A DNA stretch of 12,450 bases from Sulfurospirillum sp. UBA6810 (GTDB taxonomy: Bacteria > Campylobacterota > Campylobacteria > Campylobacterales > Sulfurospirillaceae): contig DKEY01000063.1 in the NCBI GenBank assembly GCA_002469305.1, positions 5,256 to 17,705 on the forward strand. The letters run 5' to 3'. Below, one piece after another: positions 1-6,336 of the stretch. The notes beneath the pieces were generated by a model. It ran no database searches and was not told the origin of the DNA. It saw only the letters and a program-made list of their open reading frames with translations. Position numbers and translations under genes: made by a program. Each line of letters opens with the position of its first letter. The first letter of the stretch is position 1.

Positions 1-362
1 AAAATGGTGCGCTTATCTCTATGGAAAATGGTGTAGCACTTGGTTATTCACTCTTTAACCTTCAGGAAAGAGGAGCACTTTTCATTGAGCCACAAACTAA
101 AGTTTATGGTGGTATGGTTATAGGTGAACATGCTCGTCCAAATGATTTGGATGTAAATCCTATCAAAGGTAAGGCACAAAGTAACGTAAGAAGTAGTGGT
201 GCGGATGAAGCTATCAAACTTGTTCCACCAAGAAGACTTAACCTTGAAACTGCTTTAGAGTGGATAGAAAATGATGAATTGGTTGAAATCACACCAGTAA
301 GTATCCGTATAAGAAAACGTCTGCTTGACCCAACAAAGAGAAAAAGAGCAGTCAAAGACTGA
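1..362 (+). CDS. typA: Translational GTPase TypA/BipA, C-terminal part (5' end outside window)
   Basis: This is the C-terminal ~120 residues of the ribosome-binding GTPase TypA/BipA, a member of the EF-G/LepA superfamily that acts on 50S assembly and stress adaptation. The open frame runs in from the window edge (first complete codon at base 3), so the ATG at 21 is internal and not the start. Recognisable family segments are GALISMENG at the very start, the stretch around GERGALFIEPQ-like residues, VYGGMVIGEHARPNDLDVNP, and the conserved ending with LETALEWIENDELVEITP followed by SIRIRKRLLDPTKRKR. This region is the BipA-specific C-terminal domain, a positively charged tail used for ribosome contact. 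The G domain lies upstream, outside the window. The gene ends at TGA 360-362 and is followed 10 bases later by a strong hairpin terminator. Identification is by protein family recognition and is secure. Confidence 0.96.
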   Translation, partial: NGALISMENGVALGYSLFNLQERGALFIEPQTKVYGGMVIGEHARPNDLDVNPIKGKAQSNVRSSGADEAIKLVPPRRLNLETALEWIENDELVEITPVSIRIRKRLLDPTKRKRAVKD

Positions 363-372
363 TATTAAACTC

Positions 373-404
373 AAGGACAGTTGAAATCTCAGCTGTCCTT
401 TCTG
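373..404 (+). terminator. Rho-independent terminator of typA, T-tract interrupted by the insertion sequence
   Basis: A 12-bp stem (left arm 373-384 AAGGACAGTTGA, right arm 389-400 TCAGCTGTCCTT, one G-T wobble) closes a 4-base AATC loop 10 bases after the typA stop. Only TTT is left of the T-tract before the insertion sequence begins at 403. Joining bases 398-402 to 1509 onward restores a longer pyrimidine run, CCTTTCTTC, which would have been the original tail. Confidence 0.85.
398..402. repeat. Target-site duplication, left copy (CTTTC)
   Basis: The 5 bases immediately outside the left inverted repeat are CTTTC. The same 5 bases occur immediately outside the right repeat. The match does not extend on either side (C versus A before, T-G versus T-T after). 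Confidence 0.85.
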
Positions 405-429
405 CATAAGTTCAGAAACATATGGCACT
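403..429 (+). repeat. IS terminal inverted repeat, left
   Basis: The repeat starts TGCATAAGTTCAG and ends ACATATGGCACT. It pairs with 1478-1503. Its inner part (from 419) doubles as the left arm of the hairpin that covers the transposase start codon. Confidence 0.87.
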
Positions 430-459
430 CTTTAGAGGAGAGATAAAGAGTGCCATATG
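419..459 (+). promoter_or_regulatory. 15-bp perfect hairpin enclosing the transposase start codon
   Basis: CATATGGCACTCTTT (419-433) is perfectly complementary to AAAGAGTGCCATATG (445-459), with an 11-base loop. The last three bases of the right arm are the transposase ATG (457-459). The loop carries AGGAG (436-440), and the arm carries a weaker GAG 6 bases before the ATG. In a transcript reading in from typA both arms would be present, so the start codon would be base-paired. Sequestering the initiation region in read-in transcripts is an established way for several insertion sequences (for example IS10, IS50, IS200) to limit transposase. That it works so here is inference. Confidence 0.65.
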
Positions 460-1515
460 CAAGCAGATTATATGTTCAATGGAATAAAAGGATATGCGCA
501 ATTAAAAAGATTTAGCTATATTTTTGAGATGTGTACAACAGAAGCAAATCAAAGATATAAAATCTTACAGTTTTATGAGAGATATGGGCTAGAGGCAACC
601 AAAGATGCATTTGAAGTAAGTAGAAGAACGCTCTATCGGTGGAAAGCTAAATTAAAAGAGAATCAGGGGAACATAAGCTCCTTAAATTCTAAATCAACTA
701 AACCAAAAAACAATAGAACTCCAACAACACCTAAAACTATTATTGATGAAATAAAAAAATTAAGAGAAAAATATCCAAATATAGGCAAAGCAAAATTACA
801 TGTAATGCTACAATTATGGTGTAAAGAAAACAATCTTCCATTTCCATCTGAATCTACTATCGGTAGAATCATTGCAAGAGATAAAGATAAAATGAGAATA
901 TTTCCTTATCGTATAAATTATCAAGGAAAAGTAAAGTCTAAAAAAAGAGAAGTAAAAACACGAAAACCTAAAGGATTAAAAACCAAACCTCTGCATATGT
1001 GGGCTGTTGATACTATACAAAGAACATCTATGGGTATAAAAAGATATATAATGACAATGATTGATCCAAGTAGCCGTATCGCTTATGCAGTTGCAATACC
1101 TACTAAAAACACACACTATACTTCTAAAGTTCTCGCAGCTTTAATTGATGGTCTTTCCTATGACATAAAAAACAAATATGCAATCCTTTCCGACAACGGT
1201 TCAGAGTTTAAAAAAGACTTTGATGCTCTATTACAAGAAAAACAATTAACTCACTATTGGACTTACCCAAGAAGCCCTAAAATGAATGCTCATAATGAAA
1301 GATTTAATAGAACTTTACAAGAACAATTTGTTGATTATTATGATGATTTACTCTTTACTGATATTGATGAATTTAACAAAGAAATGGCTAACTGGCTGGT
1401 TGATTATAATACAAAAATACCCCATCATAGTTTATTTATGAAATCTCCTGTACAATACCTCTTAGAAAATAATCCTCAGTGCCATATGTTGTGGACTAAT
1501 ACACTTTCTTCATAA
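457..1515 (+). CDS. IS481-like DDE transposase with integrase core; stop codon lies outside the element
   Basis: The 352-residue protein carries out cut/copy-and-insert of its own element. An N-terminal helix-turn-helix is seen at about residues 34-65 (RYKILQFYERYG ... VSRRTLYRWKAKL), followed by a basic linker and a second DNA-binding-like segment at ~92-140. The RNase H-like integrase core runs from ~175 to 335. The catalytic triad is visible as D185 (MWAVDT), D246 (LSDNGSEF) and E281 (NERFNR), with 34 residues between the last two, the usual DD35E spacing. ATG 457 is the first in-frame start after a TAG at 433-435. ATG 472 is an alternative but has no ribosome binding site. The element ends at 1503, so the last three residues (L350-S-S) and the TAA at 1513-1515 come from host DNA. 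No frameshift is seen. Confidence 0.92.
   Translation: MQADYMFNGIKGYAQLKRFSYIFEMCTTEANQRYKILQFYERYGLEATKDAFEVSRRTLYRWKAKLKENQGNISSLNSKSTKPKNNRTPTTPKTIIDEIKKLREKYPNIGKAKLHVMLQLWCKENNLPFPSESTIGRIIARDKDKMRIFPYRINYQGKVKSKKREVKTRKPKGLKTKPLHMWAVDTIQRTSMGIKRYIMTMIDPSSRIAYAVAIPTKNTHYTSKVLAALIDGLSYDIKNKYAILSDNGSEFKKDFDALLQEKQLTHYWTYPRSPKMNAHNERFNRTLQEQFVDYYDDLLFTDIDEFNKEMANWLVDYNTKIPHHSLFMKSPVQYLLENNPQCHMLWTNTLSS
1478..1503 (-). repeat. IS terminal inverted repeat, right
   Basis: Read on the minus strand it starts TGTATTAGTCCAC and ends ACATATGGCACT, matching the left end with four substitutions and one missing base. It lies wholly inside the transposase frame, encoding residues around QCHMLWTNT. Confidence 0.87.
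1504..1508. repeat. Target-site duplication, right copy (CTTTC)
   Basis: This is the partner of the CTTTC at 398-402. It also encodes the first part of the host-derived tail of the transposase: codon 350 is CTT at 1504-1506. Confidence 0.85.
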
Positions 1516-1522
1516 AATTATG

Positions 1523-1528
1523 TATAAT
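1523..1528 (+). promoter_or_regulatory. Candidate -10 box (TATAAT) for lemA
   Basis: A consensus TATAAT, preceded by TG two bases upstream of the box's first T, lies 47 bases before the lemA ATG. The position where a -35 box would fall (~1500-1506, TACACTT) straddles the junction with the insertion sequence and has no good match. Any upstream promoter element is therefore now of IS origin. Confidence 0.55.
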
Positions 1529-1545
1529 TATCTCCATATACACTC

Positions 1546-1555
1546 TTACATGTAA
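1546..1555. repeat. 10-bp perfect palindrome TTACATGTAA in the lemA leader
   Basis: The palindrome lies between the lemA -10 box and the ribosome binding site (AGGAGA 1565-1570), where an operator could act. Similar ACATGTA words occur elsewhere in this AT-rich window inside genes, so specificity is doubtful. Confidence 0.3.
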
Positions 1556-1575
1556 AGAAATTTTAGGAGAATAAA

Positions 1576-2136
1576 ATGCAATCACTTTTTATCGGTTTAG
1601 GCATAGTTTTAGTTATAGTTGCACTACTTTACAACTTCTTAGTTTCACGAAAAAATCAAGTAGAAAATATCTTTGGTTCAGTTGATGCATTGCTAAAAAA
1701 AAGATTTGATTTGATTCCCTCTTTGGTTGCAACTGTACAAGAGGCTATGAAACATGAAAGAGGAACACTGCAAGAGATTACAGCACTTCGCGCCTCTGCT
1801 ATGAAGCCAAATGTAACAAGTGAACAGATGGTTGCGATGGATGCAAAGCTTAGTTCACTTCTTGGCTCTATCATGGTTGCTGTTGAAGAGTATCCAGAGC
1901 TCAAAGCTAATGAAAATACGATGCACCTACAACGCTCGCTTAACGAAGTAGAAGAGCAACTCAGTGCCGCAAGACGAGCTTACAATCAAGTGGTGACTGA
2001 TTATAACAATGCTATAGAAATGTTCCCCACAAACCTTTTGGCAAATTATATGAATTATAAAAGAAAAGATGTTTTTGTTATCAGCCAGAGTGAGAGAAAA
2101 AATCCAAATGTCAAAGAGTTATTTGGAAAGAAGTAA
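1576..2136 (+). CDS. lemA: LemA family protein
   Basis: This 186-residue membrane-anchored protein belongs to the LemA family, which is widespread in bacteria and has no firmly assigned biochemical function. It has one N-terminal transmembrane helix (about residues 3-21, SLFIGLGIVLVIVALLYNF) followed by a long, almost wholly helical domain. The typical family block is VENIFGSVDALLKKRFDLIPSLVATV at ~29-54, and there is a later coiled-coil-like section (ELKANENTMHLQRSLNEVEEQ, AARRAYNQVVTDYNNAIEMFP). The length matches the family norm of about 185-200. ATG 1576 follows AGGAGA at 1565-1570. The DUF3137 gene starts 6 bases after the stop, so they are probably co-transcribed. The complete lemA frame is intact despite the insertion sequence ending 72 bases upstream. 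Confidence 0.95.
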   Translation: MQSLFIGLGIVLVIVALLYNFLVSRKNQVENIFGSVDALLKKRFDLIPSLVATVQEAMKHERGTLQEITALRASAMKPNVTSEQMVAMDAKLSSLLGSIMVAVEEYPELKANENTMHLQRSLNEVEEQLSAARRAYNQVVTDYNNAIEMFPTNLLANYMNYKRKDVFVISQSERKNPNVKELFGKK

Positions 2137-2142
2137 TCTCTT

Positions 2143-3102
2143 ATGAAAAGTCTCTCTCAACTTCAAGATTTTTTTTATGAAAATATTTATCCAGATTTAG
2201 AACTTTTGGAAAACAAAAGGAAAGAGATTTTTTCTTATTTGAAAACTCTAGCTTTTGTTTTAGTTGTTCTCTCTTTTATTGCTTTTTCTATCTTAAAAGA
2301 TATTGTTTTAAATATTTCAGATTTATTTGCTTTTTGTTTGGCGATTCCAGTGGGGATATTTGTACTTGTGTATAAGCATAAAGTGAGTGGTTTTGTGCTT
2401 GATTATAAAGACCAAATCATAGAAAAACTTGTAAGTTTTGTAGAGCCAAGTCTTTTTTATGAAAAAAATAGCTCAATTACAAAGTACGAATATGATAGTA
2501 GTTTTTTATTTCCAGCACACGTTGATAGATATAGTGGTGATGATAAAATTGAAGGAAAAGTGGATGGAGTCAATATCAAATTTTCAGAACTTCATACACA
2601 AAAAAAGAAAAAAACATCAAAGGGACAAACCTACTATGAAGATATCTTTAGGGGGCTCTTTTTTATAGCAGATTTCAATAAGCATTTTCTAAGTAAAACA
2701 GTTGTATTTCCAGATAAAACGCAAAGATACCTCGGTTTTATGTCAGAGTTTTTTCAATCTTTTAGTGGGCATGGTGAACTTGTAAAGCTAGACAATCCAG
2801 AGTTTGAGAGGGAGTTTGTTGTTTATACAAGTGACCAAATAGAAGCCAGATATATACTCTCTCACTCTCTTATGGAAAATATATTGAAACTAAAGAAGAT
2901 AGTCAAAAAAGATATTTCTTTGAGTTTTTATGGTTCAAAAGTTTATATCGCTTTACATTTTAACATGGCAATCTTTGAGCCTCATATCTATAAAAAAGTA
3001 GCAAACTTTGATGCTATAAAGAGTTATTTTGAAACTATAAACTTGATAGTGCAAATTGTAAAAGTGCTAAATTTGGACATGAAAATTTGGTCTAAAAAAT
3101 AA
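2143..3102 (+). CDS. DUF3137 domain membrane protein
   Basis: This 319-residue protein matches the DUF3137 family, which commonly follows lemA in bacterial genomes. Its function is unknown. Two hydrophobic segments are visible near the N-terminus (about residues 34-51 and 58-77), separated by a short loop containing LKDIVLNISD. They are followed by a long soluble domain of ~240 residues. Characteristic elements are the GDDKIEGKVDGVNIKFSELH segment (~130-150), followed by a lysine-rich stretch and then YEDIFRGLFFIADFNKHF. The later portion, with VYTSDQIEARYILSHSLMENIL, is also typical of the family. The start at ATG 2143 is 6 bases after the lemA stop and is preceded by the purine run GGAAAGAAG (2125-2133). 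The pairing with lemA suggests a joint envelope role, but this is inference from association only. Confidence 0.85.
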   Translation: MKSLSQLQDFFYENIYPDLELLENKRKEIFSYLKTLAFVLVVLSFIAFSILKDIVLNISDLFAFCLAIPVGIFVLVYKHKVSGFVLDYKDQIIEKLVSFVEPSLFYEKNSSITKYEYDSSFLFPAHVDRYSGDDKIEGKVDGVNIKFSELHTQKKKKTSKGQTYYEDIFRGLFFIADFNKHFLSKTVVFPDKTQRYLGFMSEFFQSFSGHGELVKLDNPEFEREFVVYTSDQIEARYILSHSLMENILKLKKIVKKDISLSFYGSKVYIALHFNMAIFEPHIYKKVANFDAIKSYFETINLIVQIVKVLNLDMKIWSKK

Positions 3103-3110
3103 AATTATAG

Positions 3111-3116
3111 TATACT
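3111..3116 (+). promoter_or_regulatory. Candidate -10 box (TATACT) for the FliL-like gene
   Basis: TATACT, overlapping TATAGT at 3106-3111, lies in the 36-base gap after the DUF3137 gene. TTGGTC 18 bases upstream could act as a -35. The leader would be short (about 16 bases), so the overlapping TATAGT is equally possible, or the gene is simply read through from lemA. Confidence 0.3.
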
Positions 3117-3138
3117 TCAACCTTCAAAAGGATAAGCA

Positions 3139-3606
3139 ATGGAATTTTTAAAAAAAGTATTGAAGATATCTGCGATAGTTGTACTCGCCGTTGTAATAAT
3201 ATATCTCATAGTTGGATTGTTTTTTTTAGGAGATAAAAAGTCTAGCAAGTATGGTAGCTTTGGCTCTATGGTAAGCCCTGGTACTAGAGGGAGCATACAA
3301 AGCACTGATGAAACAGAAGTCAATATGGATAAAGTACTCATAAACTTGCGTTCAGGTCAATACAAATACATGAAAGCAGATATGACTTTTAAGATGCCAA
3401 ATGAAAGTCAAAAAGAGGACTTGGTAAAAAATATGCCAAGAATTAGAGATAGTATTTTACGTTTTTCAGCCTCTCAAGATAGCAATATCTTAAAAACTCC
3501 CGAAGGCAAAGATGAGTTCAAAAAGAATTTACAAAATCTACTCAATGAGACATATGGATTTGATATAGAAGCTGTCTATTTTAGAAACTTTGTTTTAGCA
3601 GAGTAA
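3139..3606 (+). CDS. FliL-like flagellar basal body-associated protein
   Basis: This 155-residue protein has one N-terminal transmembrane helix (about residues 9-30), a flexible Ser/Gly-rich linker and a C-terminal periplasmic domain resembling FliL. FliL is a single-pass inner-membrane protein at the flagellar stator that modulates motor torque. The family signature is seen in YKYMKADMTFKM (~75-86), then PRIRDSILRFSASQDSNILKTPEGKDEFKKN (100-130), and the ending EAVYFRNFVLAE (144-155), matching the common pattern of I-R-D, then T-x-E-G-K, then V-Y-F-x-x-F. ATG 3139 has a good ribosome binding site, AAAGGA (3127-3132). No other flagellar gene is visible nearby; its neighbours are lemA/DUF3137. 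It could therefore be a FliL paralogue with another partner. The stop lies 1 base from the stop of the converging MFS gene, and no clear terminator separates them. Confidence 0.75.
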   Translation: MEFLKKVLKISAIVVLAVVIIYLIVGLFFLGDKKSSKYGSFGSMVSPGTRGSIQSTDETEVNMDKVLINLRSGQYKYMKADMTFKMPNESQKEDLVKNMPRIRDSILRFSASQDSNILKTPEGKDEFKKNLQNLLNETYGFDIEAVYFRNFVLAE

Positions 3607-3607
3607 G

Positions 3608-4687
3608 TTAAGCTTTTTGTTTTAAAAGGGCAAAAAAAGAAAAAAGTGCCATAATAGAAGCATAAAGATAGAGGTAAGGTCCATAAAAATACCCAGCAAC
3701 TATAGCTCCCACAAATCCTCCTAATCCAAAAGAAAATCCATAGTAAAATTGTGCTGCAAGTCTTTTGTTTTGATATATTGTATAAAGAAGGCTTAAAGTT
3801 GCAGTATGATGCAGAGCAAAAGTTACTGCATGAAAAGATTGAGCGACAAAAGACATCGCTAGGGAATCTGGAAAACTATAAAGGATAAACCATCTTATAG
3901 CTGCAAAAAATGCAGAAAATTTGAGGATAGTAAGAAGGTTGAGTTTAAGTAAAGGTGCTTGATAGTAGAAAAATATAATTTCACAGATAACACCAAAAGC
4001 CCAAAGATAGCTCGTCATCTCCAAACTTATACCGTGTGCAGTTTCATAGATGGTAAAAAAGTTATAAAATGCTCCAAAACTGATTTGCATGAAAAAAAGA
4101 CTTATCCACAGATATGTCACTTTTGAGAGGCTAAATTTTTCACATGTAAGATTTTGGTTGTGTGTACTCTCTTCATGGCGAGTCGTTATGTAACCAAAAA
4201 AACCAGTTGCTATAACAGAGGCAAAGAAGTAATGAAGCCCTATGCTAGGTGTATCTAAATCTCTGGCTAAAAAGATACCAATAAGCATAAAACCAATCGA
4301 GCCATAAAGTCTGGATTTGCCAAAACGCTCTTTTTTTAAATGATCCATGGCATAAGTTTCTATATAAGGTAAAATCAGACCTAAAGATGCTCCTATGGCT
4401 AAGTTGGGAAGGATAAAAAGATAAAAGTTATCAATGGTAATATAAAAGGCTAAAGCACATAGCAAAAGAACAAAAAGAGCAGTGTGAAAAACTTTTTTTG
4501 AGAGTTCTATGTATTTTAAAAAAAGAAAAGGAACCAAAAAACGCATTAAAGGCGCCATAGCAAATATAACACCAATCTCAATAGCGCTATAACCTATCAT
4601 TTGTAAAATTTTAGGCATAAATATTACATAAACTGCTGTTATACAAAAATAGGAAAAGAAAAATCCTGAAATGTTAAAAAATATCAA
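3608..4687 (-). CDS. MFS transporter, HcaT/LacY-like (MFS_1-like) family
   Basis: The 359-residue polytopic membrane protein has about 12 hydrophobic helices over nearly its whole length. It resembles the proton-linked 3-phenylpropionate transporter HcaT group and related nucleoside/sugar porters of the major facilitator superfamily. The loop after helix 4 has the diagnostic RFGKSRLYGSIGFM (121-134), and the first helix pair ends in GYSAIEIGVIFAMAPLMRF (32-50). The substrate cannot be told from sequence. The start is TTG at 4687, one base after the RDD stop. The next in-frame ATG (residue 24) would remove most of the first helix, so the TTG, probably translated by coupling, is preferred. It is the last gene of the minus-strand operon, converging on the FliL-like gene with a 1-base gap. 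Confidence 0.8.
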   Translation of the reverse strand: MIFFNISGFFFSYFCITAVYVIFMPKILQMIGYSAIEIGVIFAMAPLMRFLVPFLFLKYIELSKKVFHTALFVLLLCALAFYITIDNFYLFILPNLAIGASLGLILPYIETYAMDHLKKERFGKSRLYGSIGFMLIGIFLARDLDTPSIGLHYFFASVIATGFFGYITTRHEESTHNQNLTCEKFSLSKVTYLWISLFFMQISFGAFYNFFTIYETAHGISLEMTSYLWAFGVICEIIFFYYQAPLLKLNLLTILKFSAFFAAIRWFILYSFPDSLAMSFVAQSFHAVTFALHHTATLSLLYTIYQNKRLAAQFYYGFSFGLGGFVGAIVAGYFYGPYLYLYASIMALFSFFALLKQKA

Positions 4688-4688
4688 C

Positions 4689-5162
4689 TTAAGACTCTAT
4701 TTTTATAGGCATAGTTCCTGAGATGAGATCATGAAGATTCTTTTTGTCTTTTCTTAAAAAGCATAGGATAATTCCTGAAACTAGAAAAACAGAGAGTGCA
4801 AAAGTAAAATATCTAACAGCCAATCTTGTTAAAGATGGTTTATTGAGGTTATTGTCAACAAGTTTTATACCATATGCTCTGTACCCAGGTGTTTGTGATT
4901 TAAAAGCATATAAAGCAAAAATGACTAAAAAATGTGGGATAAAGATATAGAGCCAGCCTTGAAGCATGTGTTCACTAAAAACTTCACGTGAGCCCATAAG
5001 CACATAAAAAACCACATATAAGATGGGCATCATTATCATAAAAGTATCTATGATAAAAGCTTTAATCCTATCAAGAATAGGAGAGATGGTATAAGTCGGC
5101 AATGGCTTTTTTTTCTCTTTTTTTATAGGTGTTTTACCATGCCTTACATCTCTCCAGCGCAT
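4689..5162 (-). CDS. RDD family membrane protein
   Basis: This 157-residue integral membrane protein belongs to the RDD family, named for conserved Arg and two Asp residues. R32 and D39 are seen in ILDRIKAFIIDTFM, and the third position is D145 in KKNLHDLISGT. Hydrophobic segments lie at about 35-56, 68-87 and 115-135. The family is of uncertain function; some members have been linked to ion transport or membrane homeostasis. A lysine-rich N-terminal tail (residues 9-19) is probably cytoplasmic. The ATG (5160-5162 on the reverse strand) overlaps the pyrE stop by one base (TAATG), which indicates translational coupling. Confidence 0.88.
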   Translation of the reverse strand: MRWRDVRHGKTPIKKEKKKPLPTYTISPILDRIKAFIIDTFMIMMPILYVVFYVLMGSREVFSEHMLQGWLYIFIPHFLVIFALYAFKSQTPGYRAYGIKLVDNNLNKPSLTRLAVRYFTFALSVFLVSGIILCFLRKDKKNLHDLISGTMPIKIES

Positions 5163-5773
5163 TAGTTTCCTCTGCTACCTGGTTTATATGCTTTCGTTCC
5201 CATTTTGCATAAAGGGCAGTTTTCTTCATCATATATTTCAAATTCAAAATCACCAAGTGCAAAAAATGGAACATCATTTGGAAGCTTACATGTAGGTTTT
5301 GCTTCAGAGTCACTTCCGTATCTTTTACAAAAACCTCTGTTTGCAAGAGCTGCAAATCCTACGATAACTCCACCTTGATTTTCAACTTCACGAGCAGCCT
5401 CAAGAGCTGAACCACCTGTTGTGATGATGTCTTCACACATGAGTACTTTTTCGTCTTTTTTTACTTCAAATCCACGTCTGATGCTCATTACTCCATTGAC
5501 ACGCTCAGCAAAGATAAAACGTACACCAAGAGCACGTGCTAGCTCATAACCAGCAAGGACACCACCAAGTGCGGGTGAACATACCAAGTCTATTTTGATA
5601 CCACTTTGCTTGATAACTTTTGCAAGCTCTTGCGCTAATGTTTGGGCTACTTTTGGGTCTTCCAAAACTTTTGCACTTTGAAGATAGAATTGGGAATGTT
5701 TGCCACTGCTTAGTAAGAAGTGTCCTTCTAGGTAAGCTTGGGCATCTTTATATGTTTTTTCTAAATTTATCAT
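5162..5773 (-). CDS. pyrE: Orotate phosphoribosyltransferase
   Basis: PyrE converts orotate and PRPP to orotidine 5'-phosphate in de novo pyrimidine synthesis in the cytoplasm. The 203-residue length is normal. The PRPP-binding motif is intact at residues 110-122 (VLMCEDIITTGGS). The flexible-loop segment RGFEVKKDEKV precedes it, and the N-terminal substrate region has HFLLSSGKHSQFYLQSAKV (18-36). The segment SPALGGVLAGYELARALG (66-83) is also typical. The C-terminus carries a Cys-x2-Cys pair in NCPLCKMG, and two further cysteines (C149, ~C162) lie upstream, as in some other bacterial PyrE proteins; whether these bind metal is unknown. Two bases separate it from frr, and its stop overlaps the RDD start. 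Confidence 0.96.
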   Translation of the reverse strand: MINLEKTYKDAQAYLEGHFLLSSGKHSQFYLQSAKVLEDPKVAQTLAQELAKVIKQSGIKIDLVCSPALGGVLAGYELARALGVRFIFAERVNGVMSIRRGFEVKKDEKVLMCEDIITTGGSALEAAREVENQGGVIVGFAALANRGFCKRYGSDSEAKPTCKLPNDVPFFALGDFEFEIYDEENCPLCKMGTKAYKPGSRGN

Positions 5774-5775
5774 AT

Positions 5776-6336
5776 TTATATCTTTAGCAACTCTGCTTCT
5801 TTATCTTTTACTAAAGTATCTGCTTTAGTAACGCCAGCATCAGTTATCTTTTGGACTTCATCATGTGCTTTTTTTGACTCATCTTCTGTTATCTCTTTAT
5901 CTTTTTCAAGCTTTTTGATTTTATCATTTGCATCTTTTCTGATATTTCTTATAGCTACTTTTGCTTTGTCACCCATAACTTTTGCTTGTTTTGCACTCTC
6001 TTGTCTTTGCTCAGTTGTCATTGGTGGAAAAAATAGTTTTATAACAGTACCATCATTGTTTGGATTAACGCCGATATTTGCTTCACCAATAGCTCTTTCA
6101 ACATCTCTTAAAAGATTTTTTTCCCAAGGAGAGACGGTGATAGTTGTTGCATCAGTTGCTAAAACAGTTGCTACTTGAGATAAAGGTGTTGGTGTACCAT
6201 AGTAGCTAACTTTTACATTGTCAAGTATTGATACAGAAACCTTACCACTTCTTAGTGTTAAAAAATCTCTTTTTAATGCTTCTAAGCTTTTTTCTATATG
6301 CTCTTGTTGTGTAGCATAAATTTTATTTAGTTCCAT
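5776..6336 (-). CDS. frr: Ribosome recycling factor
   Basis: RRF works with EF-G to split the post-termination ribosome. At 186 residues it has the standard length. Recognisable blocks are LKRDFLTLRSGKVSVSILDNVKVSYYGTPTPLSQVAT (22-58), including the conserved LRSG and the YYGTPTPL of the hinge and second domain. Next comes ITVSPWEKNLLRDVERAI, then NPNNDGTVIKLFFPPMTTEQR, and last the three-helix-bundle helix with IRNIRKDANDKIKKL. ATG at 6334-6336 is preceded by AAAGGA 5 bases upstream. The start lies inside the end of the deacetylase gene (14-base overlap in another frame), so translation of this essential gene may be partly coupled to it. Confidence 0.98.
   Translation of the reverse strand: MELNKIYATQQEHIEKSLEALKRDFLTLRSGKVSVSILDNVKVSYYGTPTPLSQVATVLATDATTITVSPWEKNLLRDVERAIGEANIGVNPNNDGTVIKLFFPPMTTEQRQESAKQAKVMGDKAKVAIRNIRKDANDKIKKLEKDKEITEDESKKAHDEVQKITDAGVTKADTLVKDKEAELLKI

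Larger units (their letters stand above)
403..1503 (+). mobile_element. Complete IS481-like insertion sequence, 1101 bp
   Basis: The element has a single intact transposase gene bounded by imperfect terminal inverted repeats. The left end (403-429) and the reverse complement of the right end (1478-1503) agree at 22 of 27 aligned columns, with four mismatches and one gap. Both begin with TG, and their inner 12 bases (ACATATGGCACT) are identical. The outermost bases are TG...CA, as in the IS481 and IS3 families. The 5 bases just outside each end are the same, CTTTC (398-402 and 1504-1508), as expected for a target duplication. The single long frame and the ~1.1 kb length favour IS481 over two-frame IS3 elements. 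It sits in the tail of the typA terminator, 20 bases before the lemA -10 box. The intact frame and perfect target duplication suggest a fairly recent insertion. Confidence 0.9.

Noticed and set aside
3604..3640. T-rich then A-rich stretch at the FliL/MFS convergence, considered as a bidirectional terminator.
   Set aside because: Only an uneven CTTTTTG/CAAAAAG pairing can be drawn, with no GC stem, and it lies inside the MFS coding end.
5915..6178. An 87-codon plus-strand frame opposite frr.
   Set aside because: It lies wholly antisense to a certain gene, and its hydrophobic composition is what the reverse complement of lysine-rich frr codons gives. No ribosome binding site is seen.
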